A DNA stretch of 64,000 nucleotides from JARRLC01 sp050290865 (GCA_050290865.1 JBNKIW010000013.1:25202-89201); one strand, 5' to 3'. Shown: positions 1 to 9,945, counted from the stretch's first letter. Numbers and translations: made by a program. Notes: generated by a model from the sequence alone, not told the origin.

Positions 1-829
1 GAAAGCCATGGCGGACCTTCGGCACCGGCTGCTGCTTGGCGAAATCCGCTTCGGCGCGGCTGATGACGCCTGCTGCCGCGGCACGCTCGATGACGCGGTC
101 GCGCGCGGTGCGGGCGGCGCCGGTATTCCTGTCCGGGCGGCGCCGTTCCGGAGACTGCGGCAGTGCCACCAGGAGCGCGGCCTCGGCGATGCTGAGCCGT
201 CTGGGCTCCTTGCCGAAATAGGCGAGCGAGGCGGCACGCACGCCCTCGATATTGCCGCCGAAAGGCGCCAGCCGCAGATACAGTTCCAGGATTTCGCGCT
301 TCGACAGCATCGCCTCGAGTTGCCATGCGCGGAAGACCTGCCCCACCTTGGCGACATAGGACCGGGTCGGGCGTTCGTCGAGCAGGCGCGCGGTCTGCAT
401 CGTCAGCGTCGAGGCGCCGGAAATGGCGCGGCCATTGCTGATGAGCTGCCAGATGGCGCGGGCGAAAGCGCGGGTATCGACGCCGCCGTGGCTGTAGAAG
501 CGCTTGTCCTCATAGGCGAGGAGCAGCGAGAAATAGCGCGAATCCACCTCGTCCGCGCGGGCAGGCAGGCGCCACAGGCCGCCGGAGGTCGTGAACGGGC
601 GCAGGAGACGGCCGTCGCGCGCGGTGACGAGCCGGGAGGTTTCGCCCATGGCTTCGAAGGGCGGTGGCCCGAGCCAGGCGATCGCGCCGTAATAGGCGCC
701 GGGGATGGCGAGGGCGAGCGCCAGCGTCGCGGCGGCTATGCGCGGCAGCCAGCGCCAGCGGGGCGCTGCGCGCAGGGTTTCGCGGATTTTCGCTCTCAGG
801 TGCCCGATACGCATCAAACCATGATCCAT
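1..829 (-). CDS. pbpC: Penicillin-binding protein 1C, N-terminal part (cut by window edge)
   Basis: Bifunctional murein glycosyltransferase/transpeptidase of the inner membrane. Reading the minus strand from the ATG at 829 gives an uninterrupted frame to base 1. A basic N-terminus and one membrane anchor (about residues 32-52) are followed by a GT51 glycosyltransferase domain with the hallmark motifs EDKRFYSHGGVD and GASTLTMQTARLL. The transpeptidase half lies outside the window. A second in-frame ATG lies at 814. It sits downstream of the alpha-2-macroglobulin gene on the same strand, the arrangement seen for yfhM-pbpC in E. coli, where the protease trap and the cell-wall repair enzyme are thought to work together in the periplasm. 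PBP1C assignment rests on domain order and this pairing. Confidence 0.9.
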   Translation of the reverse strand, partial: MDHGLMRIGHLRAKIRETLRAAPRWRWLPRIAAATLALALAIPGAYYGAIAWLGPPPFEAMGETSRLVTARDGRLLRPFTTSGGLWRLPARADEVDSRYFSLLLAYEDKRFYSHGGVDTRAFARAIWQLISNGRAISGASTLTMQTARLLDERPTRSYVAKVGQVFRAWQLEAMLSKREILELYLRLAPFGGNIEGVRAASLAYFGKEPRRLSIAEAALLVALPQSPERRRPDRNTGAARTARDRVIERAAAAGVISRAEADFAKQQPVPKVRHGF

Positions 830-862
830 TTCCTATGCGCCCCGCACGCGCCGGGGGAGAAC

Positions 863-891
863 GGCCCCCCTCCTGCTGGAGGAGAGGGGCC
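863..891. terminator. GC-rich hairpin between alpha-2-macroglobulin gene and pbpC
   Basis: The 165-base gap between the two genes contains an inverted repeat with outer arms GGCCCC/GGGGCC and inner arms CTCC/GGAG. It has no T-run, so it may be an attenuator or processing site within the operon and not a true terminator. Confidence 0.35.
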
Positions 892-993
892 GCCCCCCGG
901 GTGGGGGGAACGGACGGCATGCCGGCCCGTATCAAGGGGTGTGAGCCGGATGCCAAAGCTTCAGTCGCGGCGGCGCCGCGCGCGGTTCAAATC

Positions 994-3900
994 TCACCGC
1001 GAAATTTCTACCTTGCCCGGAGCGGTGCGCGCGAAGCGTTGCGGCCGGTACATATCCTCGACACGGGCGCCCGGATGCGTATAGCTGCCCGGTGCCACCG
1101 CCCGCATCACATAGGCCATCACGTATGTGGCGGGCTGCCGCTTATTGGCGTTGGTCTTCGAGTAGGACGCCGTGAAGCGGTCGTCGCGGAACGCCGTGTA
1201 GACGGGCGTTTCCTTCGTGTCCAGCCATGAGAAGGCCTTGATGTCGGTTCCCTTGATGAGTTTCGGGTTCTCGATCTCGAAGCCCGCGGGCAGACGGTCC
1301 TCGACGACGATGTGGCCGAGTTTCGACTCCGTCTCCTTCACTGTCAGCACGATGACGACACGGTCGTTCTGCTTCACCTTCTCCAACTGCACCTCCTTGC
1401 CGTCTGGCGCGTAGGCCTTGCGCTCAATGGTGAAACCGGCGGAAGAGGCAGGCTCCGGCGTGACCGAATCGCCGTTGATCAGCACCGAGGCCGTGATGGC
1501 CTGCGCGCCGGGATTCTTCACCGTGAAGCCTTGCGCCAGATCGGCGGCCCTCAGCACGCGGCGAATGGTGCCTTGCTCGGTCTTGCCATTCACATCCAGC
1601 GGCTCGCGCGACCGGTCCATGAGCGACTTCGCCGCCAGAAGGAGCCACGCGTCTTCCTGTGTGCTGGTGTGGCTGCGCGCGGCGCGGCGGCGGGAGACAT
1701 CGGCCAGAAGCGGCGTCACAGCCCGTGGCATCAGTCTGGCTTCCGAGACGAGGGCGAGCGTCGCGGCACTGTCGCGCAAGGATGTACCGAAATCGAGCCG
1801 CAATGACGCCGCGACGACGTCGCGGTCCGGTTTGATGCGCGCGATTGCCGTGGTGAAGGCCCGTTCCGCGCGTTCCTTGTCGCCGGACATCGCCAACGCC
1901 GCACCCAGTTGGGACTGCGCCAGGGGCGTGGCGAAGTCGTCCAGCTTCTCGTCCGCGTAATAGCGCAGATCGCCGGCGACACCACGGCCCGCGCGTGCCA
2001 GCACGTACAAGGCGTAGGCCAGTTCCTCGCCGCCCTTCTGGAAGTCCTCGATGGCGGCTACGGCGTTCTTGAGGCGGTCGAGCGCGGTTTCCAGCACGCG
2101 CGAGCGCACCTTGTAGCCCTTCTCCTGCGCGCGGACGAGGAAGTCCGTGACATAGGCGGTCAGCCACAGGTCGTAGCGCCCGCTGCTGCCCCACATACCG
2201 AACGAACCGCTGGAATCCTGCATCAATGCCAGCCGTTCGATGGCACGCCGGACACGGGCCTTTGAGCCCTTGTCACCCGCGAGACCGCTCGCGTCCGCCA
2301 CCTCGTTGAGATAGAGGAGCGGCAGCGCGCGGCTCGTCGTCTGTTCCGCGCAGCCGAAGGGGTAGCGGTCGAGCGACAGGAGCAGGCCCGGCACGTCGAG
2401 CGTGGCGTTGGCGCCTGCGCTCAGCGTGACCCTCTCGGTGCCGGGGATGAGGTCTGTAATGAGATCGGAGGTCAGCTTCAGCGAGCCGGTGTGCGCGGCA
2501 AGCGTGGCGATGGACCGGCGGCTGACATTCGGCGCGGCGGGGTCGATGGTGAATTTGTAGGAACGTTCGACCGCCAGCCCGTCAGGACCGGCCAGCGCGA
2601 CCTTCACCGAAGCGTCACCCAGTTCGGCGGCGGTGAGAGGCAGCGTCAGGCTCTTGCGCTCCGCCGCTGCGAGGTGGAAGCTCCGCTTCGCCGCGTCGCC
2701 GGGGAGTGTCACGCCGCCGTCTGCCTGCGTGGTCAGTTCGTACTGACCGGCGGGGCCTTCGACATTCGCCACGCTGAGGTGAAGCTCCGACTTGTCGCCG
2801 ATGATCAGGAATTTCGGCGGCGTGCCCTGGACGACAACCGGGTCGCGGATGACGATGTTCCTCGTGCCGCTGCCGAGTTTCGTTCCGCTCCAGGCGGCCG
2901 CCATGACGCGCAGCGTGCCGTCGAAAGCGGGGATGTCGAATGCCACTTCGGCCTTGCCATTATCGTCCACCTCGACGATGCCGGAATAGAGCGCGACCGG
3001 CTCGGCGTTCAGCGGGCGGCCGGCCATCGCCATGCCGCCATCGCCGCCGGAGCGGATCGTGCCGCGGATGCCCTGCATGCCGTCGATCAGCTTGCCGTAA
3101 AGGTCGCGGATTTCCGTGCCGAGGCGGCGCTGGCCGTAGAAATATTTGTCGGGCCGCGGCGGGCGGTAGCCGGTGAGGTTGAGAATGCCGACATCGACCG
3201 CGGCGACCGTCACCCGCGCCTTCTCGCCCGACGACAGGCCGGTGAGCGTCACCGGGATGGTGAGGCGCGTATTCGGCCGGGCCTTCGCCGGCAGGCCGAG
3301 CGAGACGCCGAGCGTGCGGGCGCTGGCGTCATAACCGAGCCATTTCACACCGATGGCGCGGCTGGGCATGCGCTTGGCGCCGGCATCCATGGGCCGGTAC
3401 AGCTCGGCAAGCACATAGGCGCCCGGTCCCCAGTCCTGGCCGACCTTGAACGAGGCCGACGTGCCGGACGCCGGAACGTCGAGCATCTGCATGGCCAGCA
3501 TCCTGTCGCTGACGACGGTGACGATCGCCTTGCCCGCCATGCGTGGCTGGATCTGGACCTTCACCTCGTCACCCGGCTTGTAGGATGGCTTGTCGAGGGC
3601 GAGGTCGAGAATGTCGGGCGTGTCCGCGGCCTCGGAAACATACCAGCCCGCATAGAAGCTGGAGGACGCGGGCAGCGCCTGCATGCCCGGCGCCGTCACT
3701 TCCAGACGGTAATGCCCATATTCGACCGGCACGCTGACGCGTGCGGGTTTGTCTGCGCCGACGTCGATGGTGCCATCGGCGATCTTGCGCGGGAAGACGG
3801 TGTGCTCATACTGCCAGCGGCCGTCGCGGTTGTACCATTGATAGCGCGTCTCCAGCCGCGATATTTCCCAGACGAGGCCCTTCATCGCGGCAGGCTTGCC

Positions 3901-6264
3901 GTCGCGGCCGAGGACGACGATGTCGAAGGCAGCGGGGGCGCCCTCCTCGGTGTGGTCGCCCTTGAAGGCAGGTTTCAGGCCGATGAACGGCTTGGCGGGT
4001 TGCACGTCGAAGCGGGTGGTGCGGGCCAGGACGCGGCCGCTCGGCTCGCGCATGCGCACGACGAGTTCGGCTTCGAGCTGTTTCGAGGTCTGTGCGAGGT
4101 CGGGCAGCGACGCCTTGATTTCGGCTACGCCTTTGGCGTCCGTGGAGGGCAGGTTTTCGAGCGGCTTGCGCTGCGGCGCGAATGTCTCATCCTCCAGGCC
4201 GAACTTATAGCCTTTGTAGCCCTCAAGGACTGCCGTGCGCGGCCGGACGTTGATCTCGCCCTCCAGCACGAGATGCGCAGCAGGAGCACCGTAAAGATAG
4301 CGGCCCTCCACTTTCACCGCCGCCGGCGAGCCGGTGCCGATGACCGGCTTGGCGGGCGTGAGCGTCATCTCCAGCCGCTCGGGCGTATAGTCCTCGACGA
4401 GGATGGCGGTTTGCCCGATCATCGCGCCCTTCGGGTCGGCATAGGCGTTGACACGCCATGTGCCGGTCATCGCGGTCTGTGGGATGGGCAGGGTCAGGCT
4501 GCGGCCGCCGTCGCCCTCGTCCTTGAGAAGCTGGCGGACGTGCTCCACGCCATCGGGGCGCAGAACCTTCAGCGTCAGCGGGACGCCATGCGCCGCCTTG
4601 CCCGCGGCGTCGCGCAGGAGGGCGGTCACATAAGCATTTTCGCCCGGACGGTAGACGCCGCGCTCGGCGAAGACCTGGGCATCGAGCGGCCCGGGCGACT
4701 GGCGGCCGCCGACCCCACGGTCGGACAGGTCGAACGCGGCTTTCGAAACATCGAGGAACCCGTAATCGCCGTTGCCGTCGCGCGCCACCACCATCACCGG
4801 CGCCATGCCGCCCTGGCCGCGCGTCAGGCCGCTGTCGAAGCGGACATAACCGTCAGGGGAGGTCCTGGCCGTGCCGAGCACTTCATTGTTGCGGGCGATC
4901 AGGCGCACCTCGACATCGGATTTCGGCGTCGCATCGGCCAGCGAGCGCAGGAAGACATGCACGCCGTCGGCGCCGTTCATCGCGGTCAGCCCCAGATCGG
5001 AGACCACGAACCACTGAGTCGCGCGCGCACCGTAATCGCTGCTGCTGTAGCCATTGCCGTCGTTCTCGGCGGATTTCTGCCTGCCGTCATCCGGCTGGCC
5101 GGTCATGACATACAGGCCGGGCTTCAGATTGGGCAGCAACTCGTCGATCGGGAAGGCGACCGTGACCTCTTCATTGAGCTTGCCTTTGACCGGCATGGTG
5201 CCGGTCCAGAGTAGCTGCCCCTTGGCGTTCTTGAGGCGTGTCGCGGTCCAGCCCGCGATCTGTTGAGCGAAGTTGCCGTCGAGCACTTCCTGCACGAGGC
5301 GCCGGTCGCCGATCGAGTAGATTTCGATCTTCACCGCCTTGGTGTTGATGGCCGTGACCGGGACACCCTGCTGGCCGGTACGCGGCAGGACATAACTGTT
5401 GTTGCCCATGCGGACGGTGGGCTTGCGGTCGCGGATATAGACCGTCAGTTCGACGGTCTTGGGGAGATTCTCTTCGACGGCCGACGGCAGACCTTCGCGG
5501 ACTTTGATCTTGTAGCGGCGCCCGTGGAGGAGTTCCTCGATGCACAGCTGGCTGTGTTCGGCGCGCACGCCAGCCGGGTCGGCGCCGTCGACGGAGATGA
5601 ATTTGGCGAAATCGATACGGCCATGCACGAGATCCTCGGAGAATTGGACGCACAGGCGCGGGCTCGCGGTGTCGGAGTCCACCCGGTAGTTGAGCATCCG
5701 GAAACCGCGTTCGGCGCGGAGTTTGGTGTAGGCTTCGCGGATCTCCGCGTTTTCCTGTAGAGTCAGGCTCTCACGGTAGGCGTTGAGTGCGGGTCGCCAT
5801 AGCGAGCGCCCGGCGTTTCCCTGCGCGAGAGCGGCGAGTGCTTTGGCCTTTTCGGCGTCGGTGGCGGCGCGCTGGTACGCGATATAGGCGGCTGAGGAAG
5901 CATTGCGGAGAAAGGCGCGTTTTTCCCTGTTGTTCTTCGACTGGATCGCCAGATAGGCGCGGGCGAGAGCCAGCCAGGTGCCGGCGGCCTCCTTATCCAG
6001 CATGGCGGAGGAGGCGAAGTAGCCGGTCGCCGCGCGCGGATTGTTGGCCTTCATGGCCGCCTCGCCCTTCTTCTTCCACCCCTTCGCGGTGTTTCCGGCC
6101 GTGGGCCACTGTTCGCGCAAATACGCCTCAAACGCGCGCGACGCCTGCTCGGCGGAGTGATCTGCGAAAGGAAGATGCCCTTGCGCCGCACTCGCGGAGG
6201 CGGAAAGCGCATGCAGGAACAGGGCGGCGCATACGAAGGCGACGGCGCGTAAGAGAGAGGTCAT
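994..6264 (-). CDS. Bacterial alpha-2-macroglobulin family protein (thioester type)
   Basis: Large periplasmic protease trap of 1756 residues. A signal peptide ends near the alanine-rich ASASAAQ stretch; there is no lipobox cysteine, unlike the lipoprotein YfhM of E. coli. Successive macroglobulin-like beta domains precede the bait region and a C-terminal thioester/complement-like domain. The thioester motif GCAEQ is intact, with Cys1305 and Gln1308, so covalent capture of attacking proteases should be possible. The following alpha-helical thioester domain (about 1290-1560) and a C-terminal receptor-like domain are present. The gene is followed on the same strand by pbpC, matching the known functional pair. 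Base composition is like the rest of the window. Long open frames on the opposite strand are coding shadows. Confidence 0.95.
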   Translation of the reverse strand: MTSLLRAVAFVCAALFLHALSASASAAQGHLPFADHSAEQASRAFEAYLREQWPTAGNTAKGWKKKGEAAMKANNPRAATGYFASSAMLDKEAAGTWLALARAYLAIQSKNNREKRAFLRNASSAAYIAYQRAATDAEKAKALAALAQGNAGRSLWRPALNAYRESLTLQENAEIREAYTKLRAERGFRMLNYRVDSDTASPRLCVQFSEDLVHGRIDFAKFISVDGADPAGVRAEHSQLCIEELLHGRRYKIKVREGLPSAVEENLPKTVELTVYIRDRKPTVRMGNNSYVLPRTGQQGVPVTAINTKAVKIEIYSIGDRRLVQEVLDGNFAQQIAGWTATRLKNAKGQLLWTGTMPVKGKLNEEVTVAFPIDELLPNLKPGLYVMTGQPDDGRQKSAENDGNGYSSSDYGARATQWFVVSDLGLTAMNGADGVHVFLRSLADATPKSDVEVRLIARNNEVLGTARTSPDGYVRFDSGLTRGQGGMAPVMVVARDGNGDYGFLDVSKAAFDLSDRGVGGRQSPGPLDAQVFAERGVYRPGENAYVTALLRDAAGKAAHGVPLTLKVLRPDGVEHVRQLLKDEGDGGRSLTLPIPQTAMTGTWRVNAYADPKGAMIGQTAILVEDYTPERLEMTLTPAKPVIGTGSPAAVKVEGRYLYGAPAAHLVLEGEINVRPRTAVLEGYKGYKFGLEDETFAPQRKPLENLPSTDAKGVAEIKASLPDLAQTSKQLEAELVVRMREPSGRVLARTTRFDVQPAKPFIGLKPAFKGDHTEEGAPAAFDIVVLGRDGKPAAMKGLVWEISRLETRYQWYNRDGRWQYEHTVFPRKIADGTIDVGADKPARVSVPVEYGHYRLEVTAPGMQALPASSSFYAGWYVSEAADTPDILDLALDKPSYKPGDEVKVQIQPRMAGKAIVTVVSDRMLAMQMLDVPASGTSASFKVGQDWGPGAYVLAELYRPMDAGAKRMPSRAIGVKWLGYDASARTLGVSLGLPAKARPNTRLTIPVTLTGLSSGEKARVTVAAVDVGILNLTGYRPPRPDKYFYGQRRLGTEIRDLYGKLIDGMQGIRGTIRSGGDGGMAMAGRPLNAEPVALYSGIVEVDDNGKAEVAFDIPAFDGTLRVMAAAWSGTKLGSGTRNIVIRDPVVVQGTPPKFLIIGDKSELHLSVANVEGPAGQYELTTQADGGVTLPGDAAKRSFHLAAAERKSLTLPLTAAELGDASVKVALAGPDGLAVERSYKFTIDPAAPNVSRRSIATLAAHTGSLKLTSDLITDLIPGTERVTLSAGANATLDVPGLLLSLDRYPFGCAEQTTSRALPLLYLNEVADASGLAGDKGSKARVRRAIERLALMQDSSGSFGMWGSSGRYDLWLTAYVTDFLVRAQEKGYKVRSRVLETALDRLKNAVAAIEDFQKGGEELAYALYVLARAGRGVAGDLRYYADEKLDDFATPLAQSQLGAALAMSGDKERAERAFTTAIARIKPDRDVVAASLRLDFGTSLRDSAATLALVSEARLMPRAVTPLLADVSRRRAARSHTSTQEDAWLLLAAKSLMDRSREPLDVNGKTEQGTIRRVLRAADLAQGFTVKNPGAQAITASVLINGDSVTPEPASSAGFTIERKAYAPDGKEVQLEKVKQNDRVVIVLTVKETESKLGHIVVEDRLPAGFEIENPKLIKGTDIKAFSWLDTKETPVYTAFRDDRFTASYSKTNANKRQPATYVMAYVMRAVAPGSYTHPGARVEDMYRPQRFARTAPGKVEISR

Positions 6265-6646
6265 GGAAACTCCCCGGAAGTTGGAAATCTGCCGCTTGTT
6301 GGGGACGGGAATGTGCGCGGAACATGGCCCCCAAGCGGCAGGATATGGAAAATTGGACGAAAGTCCATGCTGGAGGGGACCTTATCCTGCAACAGATGAA
6401 CCGCGCTACAACGGCTGTGGCGGACAGGCGCGGAAAATGGCGCAGCAAAACGCAAAAAATCGCCAGGATCGCCCCCCGGCCCGCATTCCATCGGACTTTT
6501 TCGCATGCTCGCCGATCGCTTTCCGGCAACACAGCCGCCCTGGCATTTGCGTTGATAAACGAACGGCAAGGCTATCGGGGACGCTTTATGTCTCGTAATA
6601 GCACTGCTATACCGCAGGGCATCAAAACACTTGGACCGTTATCACC
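6265..6646. other. Intergenic region between the alpha-2-macroglobulin gene and dapB
   Basis: 382 bases separating two divergent genes. It must hold both promoters, but I see no convincing -35/-10 pair, operator, RNA gene or small ORF with a ribosome-binding site. Small open frames in it have no recognisable protein features. Confidence 0.5.
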
Positions 6647-7444
6647 ATGAAACTTGCCATAATGGGAGCCGCAGGGCGGATGGGGAAGACGCTCGTCCGC
6701 GTGATCCACGAAATGCCGAACTGCCAGATCTCCGGCGGCACCGAACCGCCCGGCTCGGCGTTCGTTGGCGCCGATATCGGCGAGGTGGCAGGCGTGGGGA
6801 CGCTCGGCATTCCGATTACCGCCGATCCGCTGGAGCTGTTCATCAAGTCCGAGGGTGTTCTCGACTTCACCTCGCCGGATGCCACGGTCGAGCATGCCGG
6901 GCTTGCCGCGCAGGCGCGCATCGTCCATGTCATCGGCACGACCGGCTTCGCGCCGCACCATGAAGACCCGATCTTCGCCGCTGCCCGCCACGCCACGGTC
7001 ATCAAATCCGGTAATATGAGCCTGGGCGTCAATCTGCTCGCGGGCCTAGTGAAGAAGGCCGCCGAGGCGCTCGGCCCCGATTTCGATATCGAAATCATGG
7101 AGATGCATCACCGGATGAAGGTCGATGCGCCGTCGGGCACCGCGCTGCTGCTCGGACGCGCCGCCGCCGAGGGCCGCCACATCGCGCTGGAGGAGCATTC
7201 CGTGCGCGTTCGCGACGGGCACACCGGCGTGCGCCCGCGCGGCGATATCGGCTTTGCGACGCTTCGCGGCGGCGACGTCGTGGGCGAGCATACGGTAATG
7301 TTTGCCGGACATGGCGAGCGGCTCGAACTCACGCACCGCGCCACCGACCGGCAGATCTTTGCGCGCGGCGCGGTCGCGGCGGCGCTGTGGGGGCGGGGCA
7401 AGCCGCCGGGCGTCTATTCGATGCAGGACGTGCTCGGGATTTAG
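6647..7444 (+). CDS. dapB: 4-hydroxy-tetrahydrodipicolinate reductase
   Basis: Cytoplasmic NAD(P)H-dependent enzyme of the diaminopimelate/lysine pathway that reduces 4-hydroxy-tetrahydrodipicolinate. The 265-residue protein starts with a Rossmann loop (GAAGRMGK), has the GTTGF segment of the nucleotide domain, the active-site motif EMHHRMKVDAPSGTA (about residues 151-165) and a C-terminal closing segment. Length is normal. The next gene, gpmA, starts 23 bases downstream on the same strand; co-transcription is likely, although the two functions are unrelated. Confidence 0.97.
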   Translation: MKLAIMGAAGRMGKTLVRVIHEMPNCQISGGTEPPGSAFVGADIGEVAGVGTLGIPITADPLELFIKSEGVLDFTSPDATVEHAGLAAQARIVHVIGTTGFAPHHEDPIFAAARHATVIKSGNMSLGVNLLAGLVKKAAEALGPDFDIEIMEMHHRMKVDAPSGTALLLGRAAAEGRHIALEEHSVRVRDGHTGVRPRGDIGFATLRGGDVVGEHTVMFAGHGERLELTHRATDRQIFARGAVAAALWGRGKPPGVYSMQDVLGI

Positions 7445-7467
7445 GTTTGGAGACGGAAGGCAGCTTC

Positions 7468-8091
7468 ATGGACAATGTTCTGGTACTGGTGCGTCACGGT
7501 GAAAGCGAGTGGAACAAGCTCAACCTCTTCACCGGCTGGCGCGATGTCGATCTGTCGGAGACCGGGGTGGCCGAGGCGAAGCGCGCAGGGCTGGCGCTGA
7601 AGGAAGGGAATTTCCACTTCGACGTCGCGTTCACCAGCGCATTGAAGCGCGCGCAGCGCACGCTCGACATCATTCTGGAGGAAATCGGCCAGACCGGCCT
7701 CCTCACACACAAGGATCAGGCACTGAACGAGCGCGACTACGGCGATCTGGTCGGCATGAACAAGGACGACGCCCGCAAGCGCTGGGGCGACGAGCAGGTT
7801 CATATCTGGCGCCGTTCCTATGACATCGCGCCTCCCGGCGGCGAAAGCCTGAAAGACACCGCCGCGCGGGTGCTGCCCTATTTCGAGAGCCGCATTCTGC
7901 CCGACATGCTGGCAGGCAAGAATATCATCGTCGCCGCCCACGGCAATTCGCTGCGCGCGCTGGTGATGAAGCTCGAGCGGCTCACGCAGGAGGAGGTTCT
8001 CAAGCTCAATCTTGCCACGGGCGTGCCGCTGGTCTACCGGCTGAATGCCGACGAAACGGTGGCGGAGAAGCGTATCCTCACGCACGAATAG
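7468..8091 (+). CDS. gpmA: 2,3-bisphosphoglycerate-dependent phosphoglycerate mutase
   Basis: Interconverts 3- and 2-phosphoglycerate in central carbon metabolism. The phosphohistidine signature RHGESEWN lies at residues 9-16, followed by NLFTGWRDVDL typical of the dPGM type; the second catalytic histidine lies in AAHGNSLRAL. I place the start at the ATG at 7468, giving 207 residues, because the open frame upstream of it runs through the end of dapB. A sequence GACGGAAGG lies upstream but is a weak ribosome-binding site. A perfect GC-rich hairpin follows the stop codon. Confidence 0.95.
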   Translation: MDNVLVLVRHGESEWNKLNLFTGWRDVDLSETGVAEAKRAGLALKEGNFHFDVAFTSALKRAQRTLDIILEEIGQTGLLTHKDQALNERDYGDLVGMNKDDARKRWGDEQVHIWRRSYDIAPPGGESLKDTAARVLPYFESRILPDMLAGKNIIVAAHGNSLRALVMKLERLTQEEVLKLNLATGVPLVYRLNADETVAEKRILTHE

Positions 8092-8114
8092 GCTGGGGTC
8101 GCTGGCCCGTAGCA

Positions 8115-8130
8115 CCGGCTGGCGAGCCGG
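8115..8130. terminator. Hairpin between convergent gpmA and IclR gene
   Basis: A perfect 6-bp inverted repeat CCGGCT/AGCCGG with a 4-base loop lies in the 59-base gap between two converging genes. No T-run follows, so termination strength is uncertain; position supports a bidirectional terminator. Confidence 0.45.
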
Positions 8131-8150
8131 CCTCCGTCTGCTAACCGTCC

Positions 8151-9008
8151 TCAGGCTCGGATCAGCGGCTTGAGGCTCTTTTGCATTTCGAGCATCTCGG
8201 GAAGGAAGCGCGTGACCATCTCCTCGGCGGGTACGCGGCTGGTCAGGCTCATGATGTTCGCCGATGCCACGGTCCGGCCCGCGGCGTTGAGCAGGGGAAT
8301 GCTGAGCGTGACAACACCCACCGTATGTTCCTGATCCGTAAGGCAATACCCCGCTTCGCGCGTTTCGCCGAGGATGGTGGCGAGGTCCTCGACGGACGTG
8401 CGCGTGAAGGGGGTGATGCGCGGCCGCTCGGCCGCGCGGAGACGCCGAAGGGCCTCGGCCGGTTCGAGCGCGGCGAGCAGGACGCGGCCCATTGATGTGC
8501 AATAGGCCGGAAAGCGCGTGCCTACGCCAACCCCGCCGGCGATCACGCGCTTCGTTGCGGCGTAAGCGATGTGGACGATTTCGTCGCCGTCGAGAATGGT
8601 GACGGAACAGCTTTCCTCGACACGCTCGTTCAGATGCTCAAGGAATGGCTGAAAGAGCTGCGCGAGTGGCGTGGACAGAAGATAAGCGTAGCCAAGGCGC
8701 AGCACACGCGGCGTCAGCGAGAACATCTTGCCGTCGTAGTCCGCGTAGCCGAGCTTGTGCAGTGTCAGGAGGCAGCGGCGCGCTGCGGCGCGTGACAAGC
8801 CTGTCATCATGGCCACGTCGGCGCTCGTCAGTCGCTCGTGCTCGTCGTCGAAGCATTCGATGACGGCTAGGCCTTTTCGCAGTCCGCCAATGAAATCCCG
8901 GTCGGTTTCCTCGCGGACCGATTCCTGCATTTTCGTTTCCACCCTAGTCGCCCATGCTTTCTTTTTTTTGCGCATGTGCCCCGATTGTAGCGTGAAAAGT
9001 GCTGCCAT
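8151..9008 (-). CDS. IclR family transcriptional regulator (PcaR/PobR-like)
   Basis: DNA-binding regulator of 285 residues or fewer. After a basic N-terminal tail there is the typical opening FIGGLRKGLAVIECF, a winged helix-turn-helix (TSADVAMMTGLSRAAARR, about residues 62-79) and the C-terminal effector-binding IclR domain with CSVTILDG and the conserved YCTSMGRVLLAAL. Members of the PcaR/PobR group control aromatic catabolism, but no such genes are nearby, so the target is unknown. The true start may be the internal ATG at MQESVREE, because the first 26 residues are unlike the family. It is convergent with gpmA and stands alone. Confidence 0.88.
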   Translation of the reverse strand: MAALFTLQSGHMRKKKKAWATRVETKMQESVREETDRDFIGGLRKGLAVIECFDDEHERLTSADVAMMTGLSRAAARRCLLTLHKLGYADYDGKMFSLTPRVLRLGYAYLLSTPLAQLFQPFLEHLNERVEESCSVTILDGDEIVHIAYAATKRVIAGGVGVGTRFPAYCTSMGRVLLAALEPAEALRRLRAAERPRITPFTRTSVEDLATILGETREAGYCLTDQEHTVGVVTLSIPLLNAAGRTVASANIMSLTSRVPAEEMVTRFLPEMLEMQKSLKPLIRA

Positions 9009-9276
9009 AAAACAGTAATGTTGGATAATAGTTATATTCGCTATCTATGCTGGGTGCCCCGTTGCGGTACGAAAAGGTTCGAAACCGGGGGGGGGGCTGG
9101 GTGCAAGGCTGTGCGAGCGCCGCTGGGGCAGCGCCGGAGATCGCCTTCGCGGCCGCCGCGTGCATAGACCCGCCCGGCGGTGGGAGCAATTCTGGATTAT
9201 GGAAATGGTTATCGCCTGGGGGCGAATCCGCTTCGGCGGGAGGGCGGGACCCGGTCTTTTCCGCCCCCGGCGCGCC

Positions 9277-9945
9277 TCACTGCAGGTTCAGCCGGAGGGC
9301 GGCGGCGGTAGCCAGAGGCGCAAGCACGGTTGCGGCCAGGGTCAGCGCGCATAGGATTGTGAACGGCGTCGCGAACGATCCTGGTCCGACCACCACGGCA
9401 TTGACCGCCGAGACACCGAAAATCAGGATAGGGATGTAAAATGGCAGGATCAGGAGCGGTGCCAGCAATCCGCCCCGGCGCAGGCTGAGTGTCAGGGCCG
9501 CGCCGATCCCGGCGAGGAAACTCACGGCAGGTGTTCCGGCGGCGAGCGTGGCGACGAGCGGCACGAAGGCGCGGTCGTCCATCTGCAGCATCATGCCGAG
9601 CACCGGCGTTACCACCAGGAGCGGGACGCCGACCGTCAGCCAATGCGCCAGCGCCTTCGCCAGCGCCACCATTTCGAGAGGCAGCGGCCCGAGCGCGATG
9701 ATCTCCAGCGAGCCGTCCTCGTAGTCGTCATGGAACATGCGGTCCGCCGACAGGAGCGATGACAGGAGGAGGCCGATCCACAATATGCCCGGCGCGATGC
9801 GGCTCAGGAGGTTCTGGTCCGGGCCGAGGCCCAGCGGAACGGCGACGATGACGACGAGGTAGAAGCCGAGCGTCGTCGTCAGTGCTCCGCCCTGGCGGCG
9901 GGCCAGCGACAGATCGCGCAGGACGAGCGAGCGGAACGCAGTCAT
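9277..9945 (-). CDS. ccmB: Haem exporter integral membrane protein CcmB
   Basis: Permease subunit of the CcmABCD complex that releases haem-loaded CcmE for cytochrome c maturation. 222 residues with six predicted hydrophobic segments; conserved family features include LSADRMFHDDYEDGSLE and the segment with FYIPILIFG. The start overlaps the end of ccmA by 4 bases (ATGA type), so translation is probably coupled. Relevant here because XoxG and other c-type cytochromes need this system. ccmC and later ccm genes are not next to it in this window. Confidence 0.95.
   Translation of the reverse strand: MTAFRSLVLRDLSLARRQGGALTTTLGFYLVVIVAVPLGLGPDQNLLSRIAPGILWIGLLLSSLLSADRMFHDDYEDGSLEIIALGPLPLEMVALAKALAHWLTVGVPLLVVTPVLGMMLQMDDRAFVPLVATLAAGTPAVSFLAGIGAALTLSLRRGGLLAPLLILPFYIPILIFGVSAVNAVVVGPGSFATPFTILCALTLAATVLAPLATAAALRLNLQ

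Noticed and set aside
2491..5214. 907-codon open frame on the plus strand
   Set aside because: Antisense to the alpha-2-macroglobulin gene; Arg/Ala/Gly-rich translation with no domain, a GC-rich coding shadow.
9076..9086. GGTTCGAAACC, like a tRNA T-arm
   Set aside because: No matching acceptor stem or anticodon arm can be built around it; it abuts a run of G.
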